A stretch of DNA of 64,000 nt from Ornithodoros turicata (GCF_037126465.1 NC_088209.1:21891146-21955145), one strand, 5' to 3'; counted from the first letter of the stretch, positions 10,575-21,454 are shown. Translations and numbers: made by a program. Notes: a model not told the origin generated them from the sequence alone.

Positions 10575-10800
10575 CGATCATTGCCACGTCAAGATCATTG
10601 CCACGAATGATAGGGTTATCGCTTCTGATTCGAAGAGAGATGGGGCATACGCTTTTTGTGACAATTTGAATCCGTGATAGTTGACACAAAAAGGCGTCAC
10701 GCCTCCATCTCTCCTCGAATCGGAGAAGCGGTAACCCTATCAACCGTGGCGGTGGTTGGCGCATAGCGTGCTATGCGCCAACTGAAGTGAAGTTCTCTGG
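10575..10800. mobile_element. Foldback MITE of the CTTCACCGCATAGCACGC family, diverged subfamily
   Basis: Inverted arms around 10670: ATGATAGGGTTATCGCTTCT GATTCGAAGAGAGATGG faces CCATCTCTCCTCGAATCGGA, with GCATACGCTTTTTGTG facing CACAAAAAGGCGTCACGCC. The same internal blocks occur in the copy at 60655-61293. Outer ends are rearranged: GCGCATAGCGTGCTATGCGC forms a local palindrome at about 10760. Confidence 0.65.
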
Positions 10801-10843
10801 GAAGTTCTCGGTGAAGTTCTGTTGTTAGAGTGTGAAGTCACTA

Positions 10844-11151
10844 TGCTCTTAGAAATGAACTTCACCGCATAGCACGCTCCTAGCCAACCATCTCGAATGA
10901 TATAGTTATCTGCCCCGATTTGCTGAAAACGGGAGGCGTACGCCTTTTTTGTGACAATTATGAACAACATAAGTGTCACAACAACAACAACAACAACAAC
11001 AATAATAAATGAAGAAGTGATGATGACATGGGATGTGTCACAGAAAAGACGTACGCCCCCCGTTTTCAACAAATCAAGACAGATAACGATATCATTCGAG
11101 GTGACGGTTGGCTAGGAGCGTGATATCCGGCGAAGTTCATTTTTAAGAGTG
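10844..11151. mobile_element. Foldback MITE, CTCTTAAAAATGAACTTCACC family
   Basis: Left arm has ATGAACTTCACCGCATAGCA, TCGAATGATATAG, GGAGGCGTACGCCTTTTTTG; the right arm repeats these inverted and ends GAAGTTCATTTTTAAGAGTG followed by TA. The first few bases at the left are mutated. The loop has been expanded by an AAC microsatellite at 10978-11008. Confidence 0.8.
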
Positions 11152-12383
11152 TAGATTGGGGTGTGTTTCCAACCCAGTGACTTTATTGCCACCGAGTTAC
11201 TAGCGGTTTCTGACAGATTCGAACCCGCATTCTTGGTATCAGTAAGGAGACATGCTGCCAGCGTATGCACCGGTGAAGATGTACCGAAGATTATATTCTC
11301 AGTACAGTTTTCTATTACCCTCTTCATTTCCCCACGCTGTGTCTCCAAGCCTTCTTTCCTTTCCCTTTCCTTATTATTTATTTCTGTATCGAAAATAGGT
11401 CGCGGATGAATCATTGGCTCGGGTGCAAAACTTATGAGGACCCACTTAGTAGCCTTTCCAAGGCGAAACTTCCTGTGCAGATGTCTCTTGTCAGTGGCGT
11501 TGCTTCGATGTTGAAACTCTGGAACCGCGCCTTCCCAGATGTCGCGCTCCGTACTTGCTTTGACGCCGAACAATATTACGTAAGCGGTCCCCGGTTATGC
11601 ACAAGGGAAACAACCTGCAAATGAAATTATGCACGTTCAAACGGATGTGATGTTTCAGGTGGCTTTTCAGGGCATTTTCACTTTCAGGAGGTGACCCCGT
11701 GTGATAGGGGAAGAGGAACGTGAGGTAAAGGTAGTCGATTTTTTGTATTTTTTTGTACAGCAAAGAAACTTTGCATTTTTAGTTCCACTGGCTAGTTTTA
11801 TACTGGTCATACAAAATAAACGTTGTTTGTGAAGAGATGCTTCGACAAATTGCGCGAATATAGGCAGCTAACTCTTCTAACTGTGTGTCCCAGGCTCGGG
11901 CATGGACAACAACATTACAGAATATATTACAACCAGTGGGGGAGTATGATACCAAGAGCGTACAACGAATTAATTGATGCCAAATGAACTTCGAACGTGT
12001 AGCAGGGATGGGGGGAGCGCACCGTGTGGTATGCAAGACGTCAAAAATATCGCTTCCATTTAGCAATGCCATATCAGGCGGGAACTTTGAGGGACACTGT
12101 TCTGTCGTCTTCTTCGGTTATGGTTTACCCCGGCTGACGCTGCTGCTGTGCACACGGGGAATATTGTTGTTGTTCTTCTTCTACCTCCGCCTTTGGCCGT
12201 CTCAAAGTTCCCATGAGTCCTCGCGCTCTACAGCTGCTGCGGCAGCTCCCAGTATCCTACTCTGCAAATAGCCCCGAAACTTCGCACAGACGTCCGTGCT
12301 TTTAGTGCCAAAATGAATTAATGATAGTAGCAATGAATCTACAGTCCGTAAGGACTAAAATTCCTCCCCCTTTTTTTTCTCCA
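11152..12383. other. Unassigned sequence
   Basis: A 153-codon minus-strand frame (11112-11573) begins inside the MITE to its right on that strand and has no domain I can name. No other feature seen. Confidence 0.3.
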
Positions 12384-12405
12384 TCTCTCTCTCTCTCTCT
12401 CTCTC
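12384..12405. repeat. CT microsatellite
   Basis: Uninterrupted TC dinucleotides. Confidence 0.9.
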
Positions 12406-12431
12406 AGAGCGTGTTACAGTGTGGGGGAATA

Positions 12432-13013
12432 CAGGGTGTCTATTTTTTTTTTCATACATATTTTTCATAAAAAACTATAAGGGCTATAGACGTCCTGTTT
12501 TCACTTCTATCATCTCTGGGCCGGCGGACGCCCTTGGCCATCAGTTGCTCAACCGTCGAATGACTAATTACCTAAAATCGTTAATTAACTTTTATTATAA
12601 AACCTACGAAATTGTCCCAATGACTCGGCACTTTGCCCCTTCACCCTCTCATATTGGGAGTGAAGGAAAGACGTGTCTCCGAAGATGCGCAATGAACAAA
12701 AGAAAGAAAAAAAAATTGTGATACTTCACGAGTTTTGTGCGGACGTTCTATCGAACAGATTTTTGTTCTGAAAACGGCTACGATATCACGTGACCGAAGG
12801 GAACGCATGTTCTCATTGAAACAACTTCGTATCTTTTATAATGAACCGTTTAATTAACGATTTTTAGGTAATTAGTCATTCCACGGTTGAGCAGCAGGTG
12901 ATCAAGAACGTCCGCCAGCACAGAGATGAGAGAAGTGAAAACAGGATGTTCTATATAGCCCTTATAGTTTTTAATGAAAAATATGTATCGAAAAGAAAAA
13001 AAAAGACACCCTG
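12432..13013. mobile_element. 582 bp foldback DNA transposon, CAGGGTGTCT ends
   Basis: CAGGGTGTCT at the left and AGACACCCTG at the right, with TA on each side (12430-12431, 13014-13015). Arms pair over most of the length: AACTATAAGGGCTATAGA, ACGTCCTGTTTTCACTTCT, TGATCACCTGCTGCTCAACC-like and AATGACTAATTACCTAAAAA blocks recur inverted. No transposase. Belongs by its ends with the element at 3254-4173. Confidence 0.82.
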
Positions 13014-13520
13014 TATATGTTTATTATGGTGAAAAAAAAGGAGGAAAAGGTTAGCCTGCGCTACGACGGTTTGCTATTCCCAGCAAAGAAAAAAAAAGGA
13101 AGAACCAAAAAGAAAAAAAAACAGCAAGAAACAAAAAACAAAAAACACGGAATTGGTCACAGTTCACCGAAAAGGTCACAGACCCGCAGGAACTGAAGAA
13201 GTGCTTTGGTAACCCCACTATGCTGTGTGGGGTCTAGCAGCGAAACTATATAGGGAAAAGTCTGAGATCCTGAGGCGAGCGATGGGCGAGCGCAGGAGGA
13301 GACGGTGTTGGCAGAACGGGTGCAGTGGAGCAGCAGGTGCGGAATGTCGCCTTCAATATGACAGGTGGTGCAGACGGGTGATGAAAGGTGGCCCATCCAT
13401 GACAGCTGCCGAGGGAGAGTACACAAAATATTGTGTTACGCTCCCAAAACAGAACTTCACCTATACCTGTGCAACATCCCTTGGGCAGTGTCGGTTACAC
13501 GTTCTTCACCAATAATGCCG
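13014..13520 (-). mobile_element. Decayed non-LTR retrotransposon 3' end (zinc-knuckle remnant), LINE family 1
   Basis: The minus-strand frame 13426-13157 encodes the typical last segment of an I/R1/CR1-type polyprotein. A CxxC...HLLLHC knuckle is visible (CTTCHIEGDIPHLLLHC), followed about 45 residues later by FLRVCDLFGEL and a stop. The 3'UTR follows: GGGAATAGCAAACCGTCG, GGCTAACCTTTTTCC and ATAATAAACATATA. The same 3'UTR occurs at 43612-43800 and 47036-47110. Reverse transcriptase and endonuclease are absent, so this is a 5'-truncated dead copy. It abuts the foldback element, whose TA lies in the LINE tail. Confidence 0.65.
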
Positions 13521-13553
13521 CTTTTGCTCATGTGCAAAAAAAAAGCACGGTGC

Positions 13554-13662
13554 GTGCACCTTTTCGTGACAATTAAGACAACTGCCATACGTGTCACAAA
13601 TAGGCATACGCCTCCCGCTTCCCATTCACGATGGTGATTGGCTAGGAGCGTGCTATGCGGTA
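13554..13662. mobile_element. Right half of a CTTCACC-family MITE
   Basis: Carries CACCTTTTCGTGACAATTAA, GTGTCACAAATAGGCATACG, CGATGGTGATTGGCTAGGAG and GTGCTATGCGGT, the inner and right-arm blocks of the foldback MITE family. The left arm and the terminal AAGAGTG are missing. Confidence 0.6.
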
Positions 13663-13667
13663 TAATT

Positions 13668-13848
13668 CTGCTGTGCTGTCTGGGGTTTTTCCTGGGTTTT
13701 CCTCAGACGCTTTCAGACATATGTCGGCACAGTTCCCTTAGAAGTCGGCCCAGGACGCACATTCCCCCAGGGCGTGAGTCGTGACGTTGCCCACATACGT
13801 GAGGCCGACAACGGCAAGCCCTATCACCACCACCACCACCACCACCAT
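13668..13848 (+). mobile_element. SINE family 1, subfamily 2 (5'-truncated)
   Basis: Starts in CTGTGCTGTCTGGGGTTTTT and continues CCTCAGACGCTTTCAGACAT, GTCGGCACAGTTCCCTTAGA, AGTCGGCCCAGGACGCACAT, then GAGTCGTGACGTTGCCCAC and GGCCGACAACGGCAAG. This 3' part differs from the CTGCTGTCCTCTC-type 3' part of other copies, defining a second subfamily shared with 330-445 and 60048-60280. It ends in a (CAC)n run. Confidence 0.8.
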
Positions 13849-14034
13849 CTGTTTTAAGGTTTCTGTTCTGGTTAATTGTTCATCTGTTTTTGTTTGTTTT
13901 TGTTTTCGTTTTTTTGCTATAGTCGTGACGATGCCCACTTCTGTGTGGCCAACAACGGCGAGTCGATTCAGTCAGTACCCCCTCCTCCTCCGTTTTAAGA
14001 ACACGCCGAGACTGGGAGGTGACTCTTGCGCCGG

Positions 14035-14097
14035 CATCGTCGTCATCATCGTCGTCATCGTCGTCGTCATCGTCATCATCATCATCATCATCGTCAT
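14035..14097. repeat. (CRT)n trinucleotide repeat
   Basis: CGTCAT/CATCAT triplets. On the minus strand it reads as a run of Asp codons, which makes a spurious frame at 13880-14143. A small SINE head fragment (GAGACTGGGAGGTGAC) precedes it at about 14010. Confidence 0.9.
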
Positions 14098-15006
14098 AAT
14101 TCAATTTAATTGTCGTCGTTTTTGTTACACGCCCTGTGATCACGAACGTAAAAACAATAAGGAACGTAGGAGCCAGATACAGGTCAGAAATGAAGAAAAC
14201 CTAGCATATGAAACATAAATATCACAATCGAAGGCGAATCACGGGGAGTTAACGGAAACTGTCAAAAGGCAGCGAAATCAGGCTCTTAATTCGAGAATTC
14301 ACGCTGAAGTTCTGAACAGTATACGAGATGTAGCTGCACTTTTATACACTAGTCAGACGGCAAACCTAAGTCCGTCGGCGGAACGACCGTCACCTCACTT
14401 GTAGTCCAATCATCATTTCGAATGACATCGTTCCCTGGTTTGCAACTTCCTGTTAAAAAGACGTTCGGGAAGTTGCAATGTCACGTGGATTTACACTTCC
14501 GGTCCGAACTTCTGCTGGAGTCGTACAGCGTCAGCGTGTTTTCAACGCAAAAATAAGCGGATACACTAACTCTGCGGAAAAAGGGCCTTTGGAAAAATGT
14601 TATCAGCGTAAACGAAGATTGAACTATGGGGCGTAGGCACTTGTCACCAAATGCCGTGCTGTGTACTTATCATGTTGAATTGTGCGTGGCTGTGATAACG
14701 TTATCAACTTCCATAATGTGAAAAGAATATCACTAAAGTCACAGCTTCGTCCCAAACTAAAAGGAAACGACTACATTCGTATTATGCTCAGAGTGCAGAA
14801 TATTGCTGCGTAAAATAATGTCCGTACATTTTGTTGTGTCATATCTGAAATGTTGGTTCTTATCTTTGTTATCTGAAGCGTCAAATTGACCGCGTTGTAA
14901 CAGAACATTTCACGCAGCAAAAGATCGCAATTTGAAAGCGCACGCAAAACGAAACCGAAACATGCACGGTCTGTCACGAAATATTATCTTTGTCATAAGG
15001 AAAGTA

Positions 15007-15242
15007 CACTCTTAAAAATGAACTTCACCACATAGCACGCTCCTAGGCAACCATCATCCCGAATGACAACGTTCTCGCCCCTGATTTGTTGAAAACGGGA
15101 GGAGGAGCCTATTTTGTGCCAATATGCACGGCACAAAATAGGCTCCTCCTCCCGTTTACAACAAATCTTTGCGAGAACGTTGTCATTCGGGGTGATGGTT
15201 GGCTAGGAGCGTGCTATGTGGTGAAGTTCATTTTTAAGAGTG
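15007..15242. mobile_element. 236 bp foldback MITE, CACTCTTAAAAATGAACTTC family, tandem copy A
   Basis: Begins CACTCTTAAAAATGAACTTC and ends with its exact inverse, flanked by TA. The arms are nearly perfect over their whole length (CACCACATAGCACGCTCCTA, GAATGACAACGTTCTCG, GAGGAGGAGCCTATTTTGTG), leaving only a few bases of loop. High arm identity suggests recent insertion. Confidence 0.88.
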
Positions 15243-15244
15243 TA

Positions 15245-15492
15245 CACTCTTAAAAATGAACTTCACCACATAGCACGCTCCTAGCCAACCATCATCTCGA
15301 ATGATATCGTTATCTTCCCTGATTTGTTGAAAACAGGAGGCGTACGCCTTTTTGTGACACTTATGCTGTTCATAATTGTCACAAAAAAGGCGTACGCCTC
15401 CCGTTTTCAGCAAATCAGGGCAGATAACGATATCATTCGAGATCATGGTTGGCTAGGAGCGTGCCATGCGGTGAAGTTCATTTTTAAGAGTG
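15245..15492. mobile_element. 248 bp foldback MITE, same family, tandem copy B
   Basis: Starts two bases after copy A and shares the TA at 15243-15244 with it; the other TA is at 15493-15494. Arms carry GATATCGTTATCT, GGAGGCGTACGCCTTTTTGT and loop ACTTATGCTGTTCATAATTG. The sequence differs from copy A in the inner arms, so the pair is two insertions, not a duplication. Confidence 0.88.
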
Positions 15493-16585
15493 TACCTGCG
15501 AAGTATTTGTTAAAGTACCTTACTTCTTTGGGGGGCAGGCCTTCCCAGGCGAACTCATCTTGGTTGTCGTTTAAGCCAGAGTTTAAGTTTTGCTTTGCTC
15601 AAATTTAGCGAAATTTCCGACCGAAAGTTTGAAGACCCAGCACGCGTAGCTACACCTCTCAACTTGAAAACCACCCATTAATTGCAACAAAAAGGTGTAC
15701 GCCTCCCATTTTCAACAAATCAGGTCAAAGAACGATTTCATTCGAAATTATGGTTGGACTACAGGTGAAGTAACGGCTGTTCCGCCAACGAACTGAGGTT
15801 TGCCGTCTGACTAGGGTATTGGTCGCTCTAAGGACCAGTACGATTCTGTTTGGAGCCGTCGAAATCCAAAGTTCGCACCTTAATGTCTTTTTTTAAGTGT
15901 TTTTATGTTTTTCTTGGTCGTTTCCCGTTGCGCACAATCCACTCTGAAGGTAACCACTTCTCGAATAAGGTGGGCGTTGGGGCTTGCAGTGTTTGCATTG
16001 TGATTGCGTGGTAGGTATTCCGTGGGCCGGTGTGATAACTGCTATCTTTGTCGGCATACTCGCCTCCACCAGAATGAAGACGATTTGACGGCGCTGCGTT
16101 GTGACGCCGCCGGATGTGACGTGTTTTCGCACAATAAACTAATCCAGGATACCTTTCTTTTTTTTTTTCTCTCTTCTTCATTTTTCCTTTTTTTTTTTAT
16201 GGGGGGCTTCTTAACACTTTATCTGGATCTAACTTGTAAACGGCTAGAAAGGTACAATCAGCAAAAATAAATTATGTCGAAAAACGTCATTACAATCACA
16301 CACCTCATCAGTTAAGTTGTCGTATAATAAATATTCGTCCGGCTGATCGTCCTCATAATCGATGAAATGGCTGATTGATTGCAAATGAAATACTTGAGAG
16401 AGACATTAGATGTAGAAGATGATATGTATTTCGTGCACACATACCGACCACCCTTGACGTTATCCCGGTCGAACATGTATATGTAGCTCATTTTCGGATG
16501 GATACCCACATTCTGAAAGCACCGTTTATTCACATTCCGTTTTCACTCCGTGATAACGGGGTAGCGGGAATATACGCCATTTTAT

Positions 16586-16680
16586 GACAGTTAGCATCAA
16601 CTCAAAGTGTCACAAAAGGTGTACGCCTCTCGTTTTCAATATGCCAGGGTGAGGAAACGACATCACTAAGGGTGGTAATG
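16586..16680. mobile_element. Fragment of the CTTCACC-family MITE
   Basis: GTGTCACAAAAGGTGTACGC, CTCTCGTTTTCAA and GGAAACGACATCACTAAGGG correspond to the inner right arm. No terminal sequence. Confidence 0.5.
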
Positions 16681-16699
16681 CGCGAAGATCTGCTATTAC

Positions 16700-16845
16700 A
16701 TCGAATCCGAGCGCCGGTTGTGCTGTCTGGATGTTTTCCCTGGGTTTTCCTCAGACGGGCTTTAGGACAAATGTCGGCACTGTTCTCTGTGAAGTCGGCC
16801 CAGGACGCAAGCAGTTCCGTCGCTACCACCACCACCTGTTTTTAT
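16700..16845 (+). mobile_element. SINE family 1 fragment
   Basis: GGTTGTGCTGTCTGGATGTT, CCCTGGGTTTTCCTCAGACG, ATGTCGGCACTGTTC and GAAGTCGGCCCAGGACGCA in order; ends at a CAC run. The B-box region (TCGAATCCGAGCGCC) is degraded and the head is missing. Confidence 0.7.
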
Positions 16846-17141
16846 AGTGTATACAAGAAGACTGATTTCAACAAGGAGAGGGAAAAAATTGTCTGTACAA
16901 CATACGAGAATAATGACCTGCAAACAAAAGTAATCTGAAACTGAACTGAATCGAACTGCGAGGGAAAAAAGGAAGAGCCATGCTGAGCTTTTCTTCTTGG
17001 GTCACAGCACGCTGCGGCGCGTACCATGTGCAGTTGCAACATCCGCAGCACACAACATGCCGCAAGACACATAGTAAAATGTCGGTGTAAATCTTACGTG
17101 TACATCTACTCCCAATTATTATTAAAATGTCGGTGGTCCCA

Positions 17142-17390
17142 CACTCTTAAAAATGAACTTCACCGCATAGCGCGCTCCTAGCAAACCATTATCTCGAATG
17201 ATATCGTTATCTGTCCTGATTTGTTGAAAACGGGAGGCGTACGCCTTTTCTGTGACAATTATGAACAGCATAAGTGTCACAGAAAAGGCGTACGCCTCTC
17301 GTTTTCAACAAATCAGGACAGATAACGATATCATTCGAGATAATGGTTTGCTAGGAGCGCGCTATGCGGTGAAGTTCATTTTTAAGAGTG
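17142..17390. mobile_element. 249 bp foldback MITE, CACTCTTAAAAATGAACTTC family
   Basis: Complete element with near-perfect arms. The flanking dinucleotide is CA on both sides (17140-17141, 17391-17392) rather than TA. Loop GACAATTATGAACAGCATAA. Confidence 0.87.
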
Positions 17391-17854
17391 CACAGCAGTT
17401 CCAAGTCATTATCATGTAATATTTATGGTGTACAAAACGGTCACAATCATATGAAACCTGACGTCAGAATGAAGATTCGCAAGACACGAACTCAAGGAAG
17501 AGTTTGTAAAAGAAGCGTCATTATTAATGAAGGTCCAAGCATGCAATTCAAAATTCTCGCCCGACATGATCCTGTCTTCTTCTTCTTCTCTTTTTTTTTT
17601 TGGAGGGGGGAACTTCTTCCCGGTGAATGTACGGTGTACTTATCGTGTCCACTTTGAATTATAAAGTGTGTACTCAATGCATACCTTAACGATTCCTCTT
17701 CCTGGCCAACATTGCTAGCTGTAGTTTCGTGAATTCATGACTCTTTCTTTTTCTTTTTTTTCCGTCTGTGTATATTTTTTCAAACTGCAGGTCTGACCAG
17801 TTCTGGACTAACACTTCCACATTTTTTTTATCCTCCTCGAATGTAGTCTGATCT

Positions 17855-18000
17855 CTAAATTAATAACCTCTTTTGATGTAATAACCTCTTTGAGATGTAA
17901 TAAAAGACGACTTTTGGAGTAGCCAGTTCTGACTGGGTCGGGACTAACGTCTCCATATTTTTTCTTTCTTTTTCCAATCCAATCCAATCCAATCTCTTTT
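17855..18000 (-). repeat. Dispersed repeat with a (GGATT)n end, copy 1
   Basis: On the minus strand: GGATTGGATTGGATTGG, then AAAAAGAAAG, ATATGGAGACGTTAGTCCCG, CAGTCAGAACTGGCTA. A matching copy lies at 36190-36300. The two minus-strand frames read a common peptide (LVPTQSELA). Class unknown; the simple-repeat end suggests retroposition. Confidence 0.55.
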
Positions 18001-18639
18001 TCTTCTTCTTTTCTTTACTCTCTTCGTACCGTATCGTTTTCTCGATGCAGTCGTTTTTCCTGCTATGCGTAATGCTCATGCTGCGCCGCGCCAATATACC
18101 ACTCACTCCAGTCATTTCTAAACTTCTAAACGTTTTTAAAGAGCCCTATTTAGTGTACATGCGCAAGATATACCTCCACTTACTACCGATCCCTTCCGAC
18201 GTATAGCTGACAACCGCCTCCGGTACATCAGAGTGCAGGGCCAGTCACTCGATACAATGTCGCAAGGGCGCATTTAGTCAGCACCAGATTCCATCGGCTT
18301 CATGCATTTGAGTGGGCGATCGATAGTGGAAGTAGTTTAGCTCCACAGGGTAACTGCGGTACTTGACTGGTGATCCAGGGAAGGGAAGGTCAGTTTCCTT
18401 TGGGCCGGCGAGACGAGCAAATCCCGTCTGCGGAGAGTTCCGACCCGACGTCTGGCCGCCGTCGGCCTTCGAGACAATGACGTCCGGCGTCGGCGCAAAA
18501 TCGTTCTTATCCGATCTTTACTGACTCGGAGAGGAAAAGTGGAAACGGGGTCGTTGCGTAACGATCTCGCGCTGCGACGCCCGCTCGGTGTGCACGCAGT
18601 ACTTTCTCTTGATATTCGTCTTTCGCGGACCATACTTAT

Positions 18640-18786
18640 ACAGTCGTGCCCCGTTAATATGGACGACTGGAAATATAGACGATGTCTATGGGGACCGAGC
18701 TTTTTTCGGTGTATTTATACGTCCCGTTCAATATGGAAGCCCGCTTTTTTGGTCAGTGGACAGTGCAGTACAAGGTACCAAATCTA
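18640..18786. repeat. Possible DNA-element end (CAGTCGTGCCCCGTTAATAT)
   Basis: CAGTCGTGCCCCGTTAATAT followed by GGACGACTGG resembles pogo/Tigger-type ends. TAATATGGACGACTCGCCCT recurs at 20006 in the same orientation. No matching inverted end was found. Confidence 0.35.
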
Positions 18787-19560
18787 CAGGGTGTCCGCCC
18801 AAAAAACGAGTCATTAAATTATATATAAAAAAAAAAACTACGCCGCCTAGAATCGCGCGGTCAACGGCATTTGTTCTTACTGGGTTTTTGCCACCTCCTG
18901 ATGTGAATGTCCTCTAACCTAAGTTTTCTTACGTTTTTTCGTTTTTTTTTTTGTTTTTTTTTTTTCACATACTGAGGTGAGAAACCTGCCAAGTAATGGT
19001 CGCTTTTCTACCCCATCAATGTACATATGCTCAATGTGGATATGCTCTGGTCTCCCTTCAACTCCGCGTAAGCCGTGGAGGGAGGCAAATGGGAGCCGGT
19101 CCCTCATATACTGGAGAGGGGCTTCTTGATAACGCGGTCCGCCCCCCGGGTGGGCCGTGTCTTTGAACGCGCGGCCTATCAAACGGTCGTCGGGGCAGCA
19201 TCGCTTGCAGTGCTGTTTCCGGGAAGATTTTTTTCCTAAAATGAATGTGAAGCGCGTTCCGAATTTACTTAAGTTCACGGTAATTGACATTGATATTGAG
19301 CAATTCCCGTCGGAAAACAAAAATAGCCGAACATCATGCGTTTTGTGGGAACTTAGCCCTCGACCACATTTTGGGCGCCCTCGCTCTCAGTACGACCACA
19401 GGACGTTACTAAACCCAGCCCACACAGGGATAGTAGAAAAAGTGTCTGTATTTTCTTGTTCCGGTACCAGATAAGACAAGCATGTCTTGTCGCATCCGGC
19501 TTCCGATGGGATCATGCCTTTATTATAATAATTTAATGACACGTTTTCTGGGACACCCTG
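18787..19560. mobile_element. Candidate DNA transposon remnant with CAGGGTGTCC ends
   Basis: CAGGGTGTCCGCCCAAAAAA plus CGAGTCATTAAATTATA at the left is inverted at the right as TAATTTAATGACACGTTTTC, TGGGACACCCTG. TA precedes the left end; the right flank is CA. The end sequence is closely related to that of the 920 bp element at 3254-4173. The interior is not symmetric and holds no transposase. Confidence 0.6.
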
Positions 19561-20700
19561 CATATGGCGCCGTGTATATCTCTGTATCGTTATTATGGGC
19601 AGCATCGGTATCGAAGGAACTTGCCCATTGAGCAAACATTTCGCTGTACGCAACACAGGAACAACTTCTTCGGAGAACAAAGCGAGTCGGACATAGGGTT
19701 CTGAGTTCCAGCCACATGGATGGCCATTCAACGGCATTTAACTAATCTGAAGAATATACAATTAAGTCAGAGTGGGCGCAGATGCGTCACACGATTACCA
19801 TCTCAGCCGTCATGGCTAATGACGCGTTACAAACAACGCTTTATTTATTTATTTTTTGAGCAATGGCTACCAGTACCACGAAGTACCCCATGTTGCCTGG
19901 ATATTGCCTGCTTTGAGTTGCACATCGTTATGCCATATGAACAAACCTTCATCACTTCTTTCCTTCCTCAATAAATTTCTTTTGTTCTCTCTCTAATACA
20001 CCCTAATATGGACGACTCGCCCTATGGACAGTTTTCGACGGGGACAAAAGTGCCCATAGCAACGAGGCACGTACGACTCTTACTACAATGATAAATTTGT
20101 GCTGCCACCAGTGATACGACTGCTGCGTGTGGCTGCAGTTTGGGTTGTGTGAACACTATATAGGCATACTGCCCCCAGCCGGGGAAGTTTCCGTAATCGA
20201 ATTATATAGTTTGCAATTTTATGAATAAGCTCGTTTTCTCTGTACAGTTGCCATAAAAATCAAAGATTGTCTTTGCTGTTCAACCAAATTGTTTATGGGT
20301 CGAATAAGGAATGCCTGAAATAAACTCAGGTAAGAAAAGAACGGGGGCAGACAAAGTGTTTTGACTCGTGGGGTGTTCTTTGGCTCATCGGTTTTCCATT
20401 ATTTAACTGATGTTTTGTCAGTCAGTTTGTCTTCGAAGTCACACTTCCTCTTCTGTCTCTCTTTTTTTTTGTATTTTATTACTTTCTCTAGCGTATAGCA
20501 TGCAAAGTGCTTTGGAGCAGTGTACACCACTATTTTTATTTTATTTTATTTTATTTTTTCAATTCAATTCAAGAAAAGAATCATATCATCTAACCTGGTG
20601 GACATTTCGAAGTAACACTCGTATTTGTGTATACGTATGTCACAGAGACGGATTCCCATTTATTTTATCAATTAATTTTGTCCGCGTATACTAATAATTG
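19561..20700. other. No gene recognised
   Basis: Contains TTTATTTATT-type runs near 19844 and 20536, and the TAATATGGACGAC motif at 20006. No coding frame of interest. Confidence 0.35.
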
Positions 20701-20978
20701 ATAATTCGTGATAAATTCGATAATTTGTGTTAGAATCGTGGCTTTACGTCGCGATCAGCTGTCCCTCATGTAAGATAATTCGTGGAAGGTATTCCACGGA
20801 AGGTAATTCGATAATTCGCGGTTTTCCGTCGCGATCAGCCGCCCCTCGCGGAAGACGACGTGCCTAATCAATTTGAACCCTGCCACCAAGTTGCTGGCGT
20901 CCTCGCCCGGGATCGAACCTGCAACCTTGGGATCAGTATGGGTGGGCACCCTACTAACTGATCCACTGAAGCCGGTCG
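20701..20978 (-). mobile_element. tRNA-derived SINE, family 2, with duplicated LINE-like tail
   Basis: On the minus strand the head reads CCGGCTTCAGTGGATCAGTT (A-box-like) and GCAGGTTCGATCCCGGG (B-box). The body follows (GACGCCAGCAACTTGGTGGC). The 3' tail is GGCGGCTGATCGCGACGGAA, AACCGCGAATTATCGAATTA and then a second version, ACAGCTGATCGCGACGTAAA, GCCACGATT. That tail matches the LINE-type 3' end at 36940-37022, as expected if the SINE borrows LINE machinery. Confidence 0.65.
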
Positions 20979-21454
20979 GTTGCACAGAGGAAGCGTTAGT
21001 GCGCACTAAACGGGCCTCTGATCTTCGTCAAGGAGGCATATTTGAGACCCGCTCTCTCTGCCCAGTATATGGTAAACAAGAACTGATCGATAAATCTCGT
21101 CAATCAAAACCATTGATGGTGACATTGACATCGCAAGCGGTGCCTTCGCGAAAGAGGTAACGTTTCCTTGAGTTTGAGGAACACACATGAGATGACGAGG
21201 GCGACGTTGAGTCTTCTGTCGACCCAATCGTCTAGTGTGTTCCTCAAACTCAAGGAAATGCCACCTCCTTCAATATAGTACACCACCTCGCTTGCACCAT
21301 CGTAATTTGTTCGCCGACGACTTCGAGACTGAAGCGGAAGTAATATAGTACATGTACGACCGTGTAAAAAGAGAATGGTGATTTTCTTCTTACCGCTGCC
21401 GACTGCATATGTCCGCGCGTTAGACGAAACACGCGTATTCGTTACCGACCGAGA

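Larger units (their letters stand above)
14347..15816. mobile_element. 1.47 kb foldback element hosting two later MITE insertions
   Basis: The left end (CACTAGTCAGACGGCAAACC) and the right end reverse-complemented (CCCTAGTCAGACGGCAAACC) match and are preceded by TA on each side (14345-14346, 15817-15818). Arms continue inward for about 100 bp: GTTGGCGGAACAGCCGTTAC-like, TGTAGTCCAAC and ATTTCGAATGA blocks. The inner part of the right arm (TGTACGCCTCCCATTTTCAA, CAAATCAGG) is related to the CTTCACC MITE family. Two complete MITEs lie inside at 15007-15492. No transposase seen. Confidence 0.75.

Noticed and set aside
13880..14143. Poly-Asp open frame on the minus strand
   Set aside because: It is the translation of a (CRT)n trinucleotide repeat next to SINE fragments.
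17855..18115. Small protein with LVPTQSELA shared with 36159-36359
   Set aside because: The shared peptide lies in a dispersed repeat ending in (GGATT)n.
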